Assembly (NCBI RefSeq): GCF_003633715.1
Contig: NZ_RBIE01000003.1
Coordinates: 1-64,000 of the forward strand
DNA: 64,000 nt
Direction of reading: 5' to 3'
Source: Thermovibrio guaymasensis
GTDB taxonomy: Bacteria > Aquificota > Aquificia > Desulfurobacteriales > Desulfurobacteriaceae
Shown: in pieces, positions 55,510 through 63,479 of the stretch
How positions within the stretch are numbered: the first letter of the stretch is position 1
Layout of the letters: each line of letters begins with the position of its first letter
The notes under the pieces: generated by a model
What the model was told of the DNA's origin: nothing
Database searches by the model: none
Seen by the model: the letters and a program-made list of their open reading frames with translations, nothing else
Position numbers and translations under genes: made by a program

Positions 55510-55510
55510 A

Positions 55511-55526
55511 GCCGCCCAAAGGCGGC
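55511..55526. terminator. Hairpin between the EAL and YlbF genes
   Basis: GCCGCC, loop CAAA, GGCGGC. On the minus strand TTTAAAC follows; on the plus side CTATTAG follows, so it is more terminator-like for the leftward ylbF transcript. Confidence 0.6.
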
Positions 55527-55533
55527 CTATTAG

Positions 55534-55896
55534 CTACATTCCGCAGCCAGAACAGCCTGAACAGCCGTGGCCGTGCTGTTTAGGTCCTTCAATGGCTTCC
55601 TGCAATAGAGCGTTTACCGTTTCAAGCATCTGGCTGAACCTCTGGTTAGCCTCTAAGTACTCCTTACCAACCGGGTTTTCTGCAAACTTATTGAAGGCCT
55701 CTTCAAGCTGCTGCATCGCTTCAGGTGAACCTGACATCTGGGCCATCTGCTGAAGCCTTTGGACTTCACTTAGGAGCTCCCTCGCCTCAGGATCCATCTG
55801 AAGTTTTGCCTCTGCAGCCCTAAGGTTTGCAAGCTCTTCACACTCAGCAATTGCCTGAGCAAGCTCTGATGCCTTCTTAATTACTTCTGCTGACAT
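55534..55896 (-). CDS. YlbF/YmcA family protein with Cys-rich tail
   Basis: 120-residue helical protein of the YlbF family (core about 5-105, LQMDPEARELLSEVQ and NPVGKEYLEANQRF). In Bacillus these proteins with YaaT form an Fe-S complex affecting RNase Y and development. Here the tail ends HGHGCSGCSGCGM, giving three Cys and two His that could bind a metal. No partner is seen adjacent. Single gene, separate from the next by 63 bases. Confidence 0.8.
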   Translation of the reverse strand: MSAEVIKKASELAQAIAECEELANLRAAEAKLQMDPEARELLSEVQRLQQMAQMSGSPEAMQQLEEAFNKFAENPVGKEYLEANQRFSQMLETVNALLQEAIEGPKQHGHGCSGCSGCGM

Positions 55897-55959
55897 ACTT
55901 CCTCCAAATACGATCTTAGTTAAATGAAATCTAAAATACAGTATCTACAATTACAAGTC

Positions 55960-57231
55960 CTAGGTGATGAACTCCTTTATTAGCTTAAGCTTTTGAGTAG
56001 GCTCATCAGAGAAAGTGTAAGCTGATAGGAATTTCTCTATAAATTCCTTTTTACTTCCGCTATTACAGTAAATCTCTCCGATTAACTCACCTTCCTCTAC
56101 CCTATCTCCAACCTTCTTTGAGAAGGAAAGACCTACCGAGTAGTCTATCTCCTCTCCTGCCCTCTTCCTTCCTCCCCCAAGCTCTACGATTAACCATCCC
56201 AGTTCTTCCCCGTTAATTCCTGCTACGTAACCGCTATAGGGAGCTCTAACTTCCAACTTCTTAGCCTTTACTTCAGGGTAGGGATTTCCTCCCAAGTACT
56301 CAACCCACTCTTTAAATCTTTTAAGGGCCTTCCCTTCTCTGATTACCCTTTCTGCCTCCCTCTTTCCCTTTTCAAAACTTCCCCTCCCCGTTAAAAAGTA
56401 GAGGGCTCCAGTTAAGGATGAAACTACCTCAAGGAGGTCCTGTGAAATTTTCCCTGAGAGGGCCTCATAGCTCTCCCTCACTTCAAGGGCATTTCCTGCA
56501 TAGATTCCTAAAGGTTGGTTCATATCGGTTATCAAAGCTGCAGCCTTTTTACCGTAGAGCTTACTAACTTCAACTAGGCCCTGAGCCAGTTCTTTAGCAC
56601 TCTCCATATCCTTCATAAAGGCGCCACTTCCAACTTTTACGTCAAAAACTATCGCTTCAGTATTCACTGCTAACTTCTTACTGAGAATTGAAGAGACTAT
56701 TAGGGGAATACTTTCAACCGTTGCTGTTGCATCCCTCAGGGCGTAAATCTTCCTGTCTGCCGGTGCAATCTCCTTTGTCTGGGCTGAAATTGAAAAGCCA
56801 AACCTTCTAACCACTTCCTCAATCTCTTCTGCTGAGAGCTCCACCTTCAATCCCGTACTCTCAAGCTTGTCTATAGTTCCTCCAGTAAATCCGAGGGCCC
56901 TTCCTGCAAGAAGTGGAGCCTTAAAACCCAGTTCTGCAAGAACGGGGGCTAGAACGATAGAGACCTTATCCCCTATTCCTCCTGTGCTGTGTTTATCAAC
57001 TATTGGCCCTTCAAGGGAGAGCTCCACCGTTTTACCGCTCTTTAGCATTGCTTCTGTCATATGGAGAGTTTCGTCGTAGCTCATTCCCTTTAAGAAAACC
57101 GCCATAAGGAGGGCGGCCATCTGGTAGTCTGGCGTCTGGCCGAGAGTGTAGGATTTAACGGCAAAGGAAATTTCCTCTTTGGAGAGTTCAAAACCGTCCC
57201 GTTTCTTCTTAATAATCTCTTTAAAAATCAT
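55960..57231 (-). CDS. Pyrimidine-nucleoside (thymidine) phosphorylase
   Basis: 423-residue family-II phosphorylase cleaving thymidine/uridine with phosphate. Signature IVDKHSTGGIGDKVSIVLAP and FTGGTIDKLESTG, plus catalytic Lys in VFDVKVGSGAFMKD. The C-terminal lipoyl-like domain is present. Named deoA or pdp in other species; which specificity is not decided here. Follows the M50 gene after 13 bases. Confidence 0.94.
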   Translation of the reverse strand: MIFKEIIKKKRDGFELSKEEISFAVKSYTLGQTPDYQMAALLMAVFLKGMSYDETLHMTEAMLKSGKTVELSLEGPIVDKHSTGGIGDKVSIVLAPVLAELGFKAPLLAGRALGFTGGTIDKLESTGLKVELSAEEIEEVVRRFGFSISAQTKEIAPADRKIYALRDATATVESIPLIVSSILSKKLAVNTEAIVFDVKVGSGAFMKDMESAKELAQGLVEVSKLYGKKAAALITDMNQPLGIYAGNALEVRESYEALSGKISQDLLEVVSSLTGALYFLTGRGSFEKGKREAERVIREGKALKRFKEWVEYLGGNPYPEVKAKKLEVRAPYSGYVAGINGEELGWLIVELGGGRKRAGEEIDYSVGLSFSKKVGDRVEEGELIGEIYCNSGSKKEFIEKFLSAYTFSDEPTQKLKLIKEFIT

Positions 57232-57244
57232 GGTTCACCTTAAA

Positions 57245-57868
57245 TTAGGTTAAGACGAGAATTGCCTTGACCATTCCGTTAACGAGGGGGACTAATATCC
57301 AGTTGAGAATCGGGCTGATAACTAGAATTATCAGAATAATTGGACCGTAGGGCTCTACCTGTTTGTACTTTAAGTACAGGTTGTAAGGAAGAAAAGCCTC
57401 AAGGACTTTTGCTCCGTCAAGAGGTGGAATCGGAAGGAGGTTAAAAACTCCAAAGGCAACGTTGATGAAGAGGCTGTACTTGAGGATTAAGAATAGGGGC
57501 TGGGCTACGCCAACTGGAAGTAACTCAAAGGGAAAGTATTTTAGTAGGAGTGCTGAAACCAGGGCGCTTAAGAAGTTAGCCATCGGCCCTGCTATTGAAA
57601 CTGCAACCTCTCCCCAGCGAGGTCCGAGCTTTCTAAAGTTCCTCGGATTTACCATTACAGGTTTAGCCCACCCGAACTTAACCAGCAGTAGGGCAACGAA
57701 ACCTAAAATGTCAATGTGGGCAAGGGGATTCAGTGTGAGCCTTCCCTGAAGTTTTGGAGTAGGGTCTCCGAGTTTGTAGGCTACGATCCCGTGGGCAAAC
57801 TCGTGGATAGTTATGGCCCAGAGAACTGCCGGTAGTGCTACTAAAAGGTCAAGTATCCAGTTTTCCAA
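57245..57868 (-). CDS. Site-2-type M50 metalloprotease
   Basis: 207-residue, five-to-six-helix membrane protease. Zinc ligands: HEFAHGIVAYKLGD (HExxH) and the third ligand in NLLPIPPLDGAKVLE. Compact class without PDZ or CBS domains. Substrate unknown. Possibly in an operon with AMMECR1 (10 bases) and the phosphorylase. Confidence 0.9.
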   Translation of the reverse strand: MENWILDLLVALPAVLWAITIHEFAHGIVAYKLGDPTPKLQGRLTLNPLAHIDILGFVALLLVKFGWAKPVMVNPRNFRKLGPRWGEVAVSIAGPMANFLSALVSALLLKYFPFELLPVGVAQPLFLILKYSLFINVAFGVFNLLPIPPLDGAKVLEAFLPYNLYLKYKQVEPYGPIILIILVISPILNWILVPLVNGMVKAILVLT

Positions 57869-57878
57869 GCCTTACCTC

Positions 57879-58487
57879 CTATGGAGAAATTTCTTCCTCC
57901 ACAACTTCCCCGTAGGGTTCAACTTCTGTAAATATCTGTCCCTGAAACTTATAGAACTTACACCTTGGGTCAAGCCAGCAGTTTGGAGGAAGGCCCGCCT
58001 TCATACAGGTTTGAGATAGGAACTCTTCCTCGTTCCAGCCCCACTCTACGGGCACCTGAGGAAGGAGAAGTCCGCTTGCCATCCCACACCTTACTATAAG
58101 GCCGTCACGTCCAACCTTTATAGCCTTTGGAAGTTCTTCAGGTGGAACGTTAATTGGCTGAGGGGGAGTTAGAACTGTTACTTCAAAGGTTACGTGGGGG
58201 AGTTCCTCAGGCCTCATTGGGTAAAAGCGGGGGTCTCTCGTTGCGGCACTTATTGATGCATCAATAGTGGCTAGAACTAAGGGCATTATAGGCTCCGGAT
58301 ACCCTATACAGCCCCTAAGTTCCCTGCTTGGGTACCTCTTTATGGTTACGAAAACTCCCCTCTCTTCCCACAGTTCTTTAGGAGTGCTTGGTGGAGGTTC
58401 TACCTTAACTCCCCTCTTCAAGTACTCTTCAGCGGCCAGCCTTGCAAGTTTTACGAGGAACTCTCCCTTTTCAAGGTCAAGCAACAT
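57879..58487 (-). CDS. AMMECR1 domain protein
   Basis: 202 residues matching the AMMECR1 fold. The hallmark LRGCIGYP contains the conserved Cys; PQVPVEWGWNEEEFL is the second landmark, with Cys in MKAGLPPNCWLD. Biochemical function not established; a redox or nucleic-acid role has been proposed. The fold is common in archaea and thermophiles. Confidence 0.92.
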   Translation of the reverse strand: MLLDLEKGEFLVKLARLAAEEYLKRGVKVEPPPSTPKELWEERGVFVTIKRYPSRELRGCIGYPEPIMPLVLATIDASISAATRDPRFYPMRPEELPHVTFEVTVLTPPQPINVPPEELPKAIKVGRDGLIVRCGMASGLLLPQVPVEWGWNEEEFLSQTCMKAGLPPNCWLDPRCKFYKFQGQIFTEVEPYGEVVEEEISP

Positions 58488-58550
58488 CTCTCCCTCCTTT
58501 TAAACTTTCTACTTTTTAAGAAATTCCAAACTGGAGGGAGTAGCAACCTT

Positions 58551-58931
58551 TTAAAGTCCTCTAAAGAGTGTCTTAAAGGTCCACATACCGAGGAAGGTTG
58601 CAGTTAAGCAGAGGAAGACGTTGAGGAGGACGTTTAAGAGGGCTCTCAAGTAAGCTCCCTCAAGGATTAAGATTGAAGTTTCATAGCTAAAAGTTGAGAA
58701 GGTCGTAAGGGCACCGAGGAAACCGGTTATTAACATTCCTTTGTACTGAGGAGCTATTATTTCCTCAAAAAGTAGGACAAAAAAACCTATTAGGAAACTT
58801 CCAAGGACGTTAACCGCTAAAGTTCCCACCGGAAACGGGACTTGAAAGTGCTTTTGAACTAGCCCTGAAATTAAAAAGCGGGCAATTGCCCCGAAGAAAC
58901 CTCCTGTACCAATCCAGATTAAGGTGTTCAC
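58551..58931 (-). CDS. crcB: Fluoride channel FluC/CrcB
   Basis: 126 residues, four helices. Motifs GGFFGAIARFLISG at the N-terminus, NVLGSFLIGFF, and the Na+-site and Phe-box region GALTTFSTFSYE. Dual-topology dimer that exports F-. No fluoride riboswitch is visible upstream of the operon, so it is unlikely to be fluoride-induced here. Overlaps the kinase gene by 4 bases. Confidence 0.95.
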   Translation of the reverse strand: MNTLIWIGTGGFFGAIARFLISGLVQKHFQVPFPVGTLAVNVLGSFLIGFFVLLFEEIIAPQYKGMLITGFLGALTTFSTFSYETSILILEGAYLRALLNVLLNVFLCLTATFLGMWTFKTLFRGL

Positions 58932-60073
58932 GCCTTAACCCCCGTTAACTCAACGAGTCTATCCGTTATGACCTCAAGCGCCTTATCCCTAGTCTGGTCA
59001 AAGTCAATGTTCTCAATTACCGGAGTATTCGTCTCCTTCGCCTTTTGGTAGAGGAAGTCTTGAATTCTCCTTATGGCCTTAAAGTTCTTCAGGTACTTTT
59101 TGCTCGTTCTCTGGGAGCTCCTCTCCCTTGACTTAAACCTGCTCTTATGCATCTCCTCGTCTAGAGTTGTAAGGAGTATGTGGACAACGTAAGCCTTATT
59201 CTTGAACTTATTCGCTATTCCAGGTATTAGGTGAATTCCCTCAACAACAAGGCTAACGTTCTCCTTAATCGCCCTGTTTATTACTGCCTCTATTCCAGTT
59301 AGGACCTTCTCGCTCTGGTCAAGGAAGCCGTAGATTACCCTCTCCTCCTTCGGAAGTTCTTTAAGGTAGGGAATCTCATCTCCAGCCCGGTAAGATGAGA
59401 CGTGGAGGGAAGGGGAGAGCTCCTCTGAAACCATCTTCCTCATAACTTCCCTTATAGAGTCGGTTGAGGCTATCCTGTTAATCTCAAGGATTCCCGCAAG
59501 CTCTGCTGAGAGCCTTGACTTCCCGACTCCGGTTGCCCCTCCAATCAAAATTATTATCGGCTTATCAAACCTCTTAGCCTTCCTCCACAGGAGGTACCTC
59601 TGGGCAAACTCCTCACCTAACTTCTTCTTTAAGAGCTTTGCGGTAAGCTCCCTAAGTTCAGAGCGCTTGATGCGGAACAGCCCCCTCTTTACGAGGTAGT
59701 CGTAAACCTCTTTAGCAATCTCATAAGCTTCCTTAATATCAACGCCTGCAGAACGGATTGACGAGGCTAGTATTCCCCTTGAGAATGGGGAGAAGGACTT
59801 GCCACACTCCTCACATACTAAAACTTCCCTCTCCTTAACCAGCCTCTTATAGCGGTTTGCCACTTTCTTCCCGAACTGGGACTTTAAAACCTTATAGACG
59901 AGTTCAATAAGCTCCTCTGTAGTTATCGTCCCCTTAAACTTTTGAGCTACAAGGTCTGCAACCCTATAAGCATCCTCAACCGATAGTCCCACCTTAGTTA
60001 GTGAACGGACGAGAACGCCCCTAGAAAAGGGAAACTTCTCCCCTGAGCTCTCTACTACGAACCGTTTAGCCAT
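58928..60073 (-). CDS. ATP-cone, 2-phosphoglycerate-kinase-like protein
   Basis: 381 residues. Two ATP-cone-like helical modules come first (about 1-75 and 85-165, the second with CEECGKSFSPFSRGIL). A P-loop kinase follows: GGATGVGKSRLSAELA near 180-195, STDSIREVMRKM, EGIHLIPG and SQRTSKKYL. The architecture matches archaeal 2-phosphoglycerate kinase, first step of cyclic 2,3-diphosphoglycerate synthesis, a thermoprotectant. A zeta-toxin-like kinase would be the alternative. Overlaps mltG and fluC genes. No cDPG synthetase is seen here. Confidence 0.78.
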   Translation of the reverse strand: MAKRFVVESSGEKFPFSRGVLVRSLTKVGLSVEDAYRVADLVAQKFKGTITTEELIELVYKVLKSQFGKKVANRYKRLVKEREVLVCEECGKSFSPFSRGILASSIRSAGVDIKEAYEIAKEVYDYLVKRGLFRIKRSELRELTAKLLKKKLGEEFAQRYLLWRKAKRFDKPIIILIGGATGVGKSRLSAELAGILEINRIASTDSIREVMRKMVSEELSPSLHVSSYRAGDEIPYLKELPKEERVIYGFLDQSEKVLTGIEAVINRAIKENVSLVVEGIHLIPGIANKFKNKAYVVHILLTTLDEEMHKSRFKSRERSSQRTSKKYLKNFKAIRRIQDFLYQKAKETNTPVIENIDFDQTRDKALEVITDRLVELTGVKA

Positions 60074-61080
60074 TTTCTATACTTCCTCACCTCTTTTAAA
60101 TGCTGATTATAGCTCCGGCTGAAGGTGTGTCCTCCACGGCCGTTTGCAACAAAGTAGAGGTAGTTTACATCTGCCGGGTATAGGGCTGCCTCAATTGAAG
60201 AGAGTGAAGGGTTGCAGATAGGTCCTGGCGGAAGGCCACTGTACAGGTAAGTGTTGTAGGGGGAATTTACGGTTAAGTCTTTATAAAGGAGCCTTTCCTT
60301 TTCAACTCCTTTCAGCTTTAAAGCGTAGATTACTGTCGGGTCACACTGAACTTTCATACCCCTTTTTAACCTGTTGTATATAACTGCTGCAATTAAGGGC
60401 CTCTCCTCTTTAAGTGAAGTCTCCTTCTCAACTATTGAAGCAACCGTAACTATCTTGATTAAATCAACGTCTTTAAGGGCTTTTTTAACCCTGTCAGGAG
60501 GAGTGTAGTTTTTAAAGAGTGGGTCAACTACACTGTGGAACCTGCTGACGGCCACCTTTAGAACTTCCCTGCAGGAACTCTCTCTGTTAACGAAGTAAGT
60601 ATCTGGATATATAAATCCCTCAAGAGAGGGAACTTTAAGCCCTTTGAGGAAACTTTTGTCTTTTGATAGTTTTAGGACTTCCCCCTCTTTACAAAAACCC
60701 TTTTGAGATAAGAGTTTATCAACTTCAAAGATGTTAGAGCCGGGAACTATCGTAAATGACTTTAAGCACGGCCTACCTTCTGTTAGTTCCTTTAAAACTT
60801 CAACCGGTGAGAGTTTCCCTTTTATGTCGTAACAGCCGCTCTTTACCTCTATTCCCTTATACCTTCCAAAGTAGTACAGAAGGGTCGGCTCATCAGTAAC
60901 CCCTTCCTTTGAGAGCCTATCTACCACTTCTTTTAGCGTCTCTCCCCTCTTTACCTCAAAGTGGAGGGAGACGTATCGTTCTTTAAAGAGCTCTTGCCTT
61001 ACGTAGAGGAAGGAAAGAGCAACCCCTATTAGGAGGAGGAAAACTATGAACTTCTTCAAGAGAGCTCCCTCATTGTACAC
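60055..61080 (-). CDS. mltG: Endolytic murein transglycosylase MltG
   Basis: 341-residue YceG/MltG that terminates glycan strand growth. One N-terminal helix (about 9-27), a LysM-like part, and the catalytic core TVASIVEKETSLKEERP with the active Glu. VQCDPTVIYAL and SPYNTYLYSGLPPGPICNP are conserved. Overlaps the phosphotransferase gene upstream and the kinase gene downstream. Confidence 0.94.
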   Translation of the reverse strand: MYNEGALLKKFIVFLLLIGVALSFLYVRQELFKERYVSLHFEVKRGETLKEVVDRLSKEGVTDEPTLLYYFGRYKGIEVKSGCYDIKGKLSPVEVLKELTEGRPCLKSFTIVPGSNIFEVDKLLSQKGFCKEGEVLKLSKDKSFLKGLKVPSLEGFIYPDTYFVNRESSCREVLKVAVSRFHSVVDPLFKNYTPPDRVKKALKDVDLIKIVTVASIVEKETSLKEERPLIAAVIYNRLKRGMKVQCDPTVIYALKLKGVEKERLLYKDLTVNSPYNTYLYSGLPPGPICNPSLSSIEAALYPADVNYLYFVANGRGGHTFSRSYNQHLKEVRKYRKWLNGS

Positions 61081-61634
61081 ATTAGGCGCTGAAAGGCCGT
61101 AAAGTTCGTGAGGACGGCGAGGACACTTAAAGTCGGAAGTAGGTACCCCGTGAAAAGGGCAAAGAGGAGGATGAAGAACCTCTCAGGCCTCTCAACTAAG
61201 CCGACTTTACAGTCAACCCCCAGTGATTCCGCCCTTGCCCTTGCGTAGCTGGTCGCATAAGAGCCTGCAATAGTTAAAAGGGTTAAAACTAGGAGAAGGG
61301 AATCCTGATTAACGTGGGCAAAGTAGCATACTCCTGCAAGGGGGAAGAAGTCTGAGTACCTATCAAGGAAGGAGTCTAGAAAAGCTCCAAAAGAGCTCTT
61401 CCTCCCCGAAACCCTCGCCAAAATCCCGTCTAACGTATCACAGAGGCCTGAAAGTGTGAAAAGGAGAGCTCCTGAAAGAACTTCTCCAACTCCAATGAGT
61501 ATTCCAGATAGTAGGGAGAGAATAAATCCTAAAAAGGTAATGGCGTTAGGAGTAACCCCTATACTTTCTAAATTCTGGGCTAAAGGCCTTAGGAGCTCCT
61601 GAGTTTTGGCCTTAATGTTCGTAGAGCTTATCAT
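61056..61634 (-). CDS. CDP-alcohol phosphatidyltransferase
   Basis: 192 residues, about six helices. The perfect family motif D(x)2DG(x)2AR(x)8G(x)3D(x)3D starts at DTLDGILARVSG. The product (phosphatidylglycerol-phosphate, phosphatidylinositol or similar) is not decidable by eye, though pgsA is likely. Opens the leftward operon to fluC. A 104-bp divergent gap separates it from the acidic-protein gene. Confidence 0.88.
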   Translation of the reverse strand: MISSTNIKAKTQELLRPLAQNLESIGVTPNAITFLGFILSLLSGILIGVGEVLSGALLFTLSGLCDTLDGILARVSGRKSSFGAFLDSFLDRYSDFFPLAGVCYFAHVNQDSLLLVLTLLTIAGSYATSYARARAESLGVDCKVGLVERPERFFILLFALFTGYLLPTLSVLAVLTNFTAFQRLMCTMRELS

Positions 61635-61738
61635 CTTCCCTTCTTCGCTTTTAAACTTAATTGGAATTATATTAACTGTTCATTGTAATTTACTACTTAA
61701 GGAAATAATTTAATTTTAAGGTTCAAGGGAGGAGAGAG

Positions 61739-62122
61739 ATGGAAAAAGGATTAACGAAAGAAGAGCTTATGGAGCTCATGGCAATCCTCATGGAAGAGGA
61801 GGGTTTTGAAATCTACGAACCTGAAGCAGAGGGAGAGGAGTACCTTCCCGACTTCCTTGCAGTCTATGAGAACGAGGAGGGCGAGAGGCAACAGGTTGCA
61901 GTTCAGGTTGAAGACTGCAACACCTTAAACACCGAAGAGGCCGAGAAAAAGGCAAAGGCGATCGCAGAGCACTGCCGCCGTTCAGGAGAGGGATTTATAT
62001 TCGTTGTTCCTATTGAGTGTGAGGAGGAAGGTAGCAGGAAGTTCGAAGAGTGGGGGCTTTCGGACGTTGCAGAGTTTATTCCAATAGGGATTGAGTTTGA
62101 AGAGGAGGAAGAGGAAGAGTAG
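61739..62122 (+). CDS. Acidic hypothetical protein
   Basis: 127 residues, very rich in Glu, ending in a run of acidic residues. Strand-helix pattern with YLPDFLAVYE and QVAVQVEDC, loosely like a nuclease-type fold, but the usual catalytic Lys is missing. I do not recognise the family. GGGAGGAGAG precedes ATG; its stop overlaps the radical SAM GTG start (TAGTG). Confidence 0.55.
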   Translation: MEKGLTKEELMELMAILMEEEGFEIYEPEAEGEEYLPDFLAVYENEEGERQQVAVQVEDCNTLNTEEAEKKAKAIAEHCRRSGEGFIFVVPIECEEEGSRKFEEWGLSDVAEFIPIGIEFEEEEEEE

Positions 62123-63063
62123 TGGAGAGGTACTACTCCTACTCTAAGTATTTAAAGGAAACCTTCGGAGAGAAGGTCTTTAGAATAACGGTAGATGCAG
62201 GCTTTACCTGTCCCAACCGTGACGGAACGAAGGGAAAAGGTGGCTGCATCTACTGCTATTCAGGCTCAGAGTACAGGCCTGAAAAGAGAGCTCTCAGCGT
62301 AAGGGAGCAGATAAGGGAAGGAATGGAGAGGGTAGGCCGCCGCTACGGGGCTAAGAAGTTCCTTGTCTACTTTCAGGCCTACACAAACACCTACGCTCCC
62401 GTTAACGTTCTGAAGGAGCTCTACGACACTGTAAGGGAGTTTAAAGAAGTTGTTGGTTTCATAGTCGGAACGAGGCCCGACTGCGTTCCCGATGAAGTCC
62501 TTCAGCTCCTTAGCTCCTATACAGATAAATACCTGGTTTGGCTTGAGCTTGGCCTTGAGAGCTCCCACTTTAAGAGTTTAAGGTTCATGAACAGAGGGCA
62601 CGGAGTTTCAGACTTCGTTGATGCAGTCTTAAGGGTAAGGAACTACCCTGAGATAAAGCTCTGTGTCCACACAATCTTAGGCCTTCTAACTGAAGACTAC
62701 AAAGACATGATGGAAACTGCCGATTTTATAGCCTCTCTAAGGCTTGATGGAGTAAAGATTCATCCCTTACACGTTATTGAGGGGACAGAACTTGCAAGGA
62801 TTTATAAGGAAAAGCCCTTTAAGTTACTAGAGCTTGAAGAGTACGTAAAACTCGTTGTTGACTTTATAGAGAGGCTCCCGGAAAGTACGGTAATTCAAAG
62901 AATGACCGGGGAAGCTCCACCTGATATTCTAATCGGCCCTTCATGGTGCACCCAGAGGGAAAAGCACAGGGTGATAGAGGAAATAAGAAGGGAGTTTGAA
63001 TGGAGAGATACCTACCAGGGAGCAAAGTGCCGTTTTAAGGGGGAAGTTTGCAGAGGAAGGTAG
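62122..63063 (+). CDS. Radical SAM protein, YhcC-like (TIGR01212)
   Basis: 313 residues. The [4Fe-4S]/SAM Cys triplet is arranged in FTCPNRDGTKGKGGCIYCYS, the long-spaced form typical of the YhcC/TIGR01212 group rather than plain Cx3Cx2C. Later LELGLESSH, HTILGLLTED and HPLHVIEGTELA fit the family. Substrate unknown. GTG start overlaps the acidic-protein stop; its end overlaps the DUF6884 gene by 16 bases. Confidence 0.88.
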   Translation: MERYYSYSKYLKETFGEKVFRITVDAGFTCPNRDGTKGKGGCIYCYSGSEYRPEKRALSVREQIREGMERVGRRYGAKKFLVYFQAYTNTYAPVNVLKELYDTVREFKEVVGFIVGTRPDCVPDEVLQLLSSYTDKYLVWLELGLESSHFKSLRFMNRGHGVSDFVDAVLRVRNYPEIKLCVHTILGLLTEDYKDMMETADFIASLRLDGVKIHPLHVIEGTELARIYKEKPFKLLELEEYVKLVVDFIERLPESTVIQRMTGEAPPDILIGPSWCTQREKHRVIEEIRREFEWRDTYQGAKCRFKGEVCRGR

Positions 63064-63479
63064 CCCTAATAACCGCCTGTGGGGGAAAGAAGGAGGATAA
63101 ACCGGAAGTTGCAGGAAGGCTCTATAAGAGCGCAAGGATAAGGCACCTATACAGGCGCTCAAAGGAGCTCGGAGTTCCCTTCTTTATTCTGAGTGCTCAG
63201 TACGGCCTGGTTCCTGGAGATGAAGTAATTAAACCTTATGAAAGGGTAATGAACCCTCAAAGGTGTAAAGAACTAAAAAAACAGATAGTTAAAGTCTTAA
63301 AGGATTTTGATGCAATTGTTTACTTTAGAGGAGGAGCAAGGAAAGACTACTACGACTGCCTCAAAGAGGCTGCAGAGGAAGCAGGAGTTGAGTTTCTCTC
63401 CTTCGGAAGGGGAAATATGAAGGGAATAGGCCTTCTTCCCAAAGTTCTGAGGGAGGCTGGTTTTGGGATTTCTAAGTAA
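63048..63479 (+). CDS. DUF6884-type small protein
   Basis: 143 residues. Starts with ALITACGGKK, then SAQYGLVPGDEVIKPYE and FRGGARKDYYDCLKE, the features of the DUF6884/YaaA-like fold that includes queuosine-related and DNA-modification-linked proteins. Function undetermined. TTG start with an SD-like AAGGGGGAAG. The DNA-helicase gene begins inside its end. Confidence 0.7.
   Translation: MQRKVALITACGGKKEDKPEVAGRLYKSARIRHLYRRSKELGVPFFILSAQYGLVPGDEVIKPYERVMNPQRCKELKKQIVKVLKDFDAIVYFRGGARKDYYDCLKEAAEEAGVEFLSFGRGNMKGIGLLPKVLREAGFGISK

Noticed and set aside
61635-61738. Fluoride riboswitch ahead of the operon containing fluC
   Set aside because: The gap is AT-rich and lacks the conserved motif and paired elements of the crcB riboswitch.
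61739-62122. PD-(D/E)xK nuclease call for the acidic protein
   Set aside because: YLPDF and VQVE are only loosely spaced and the catalytic Lys is missing.
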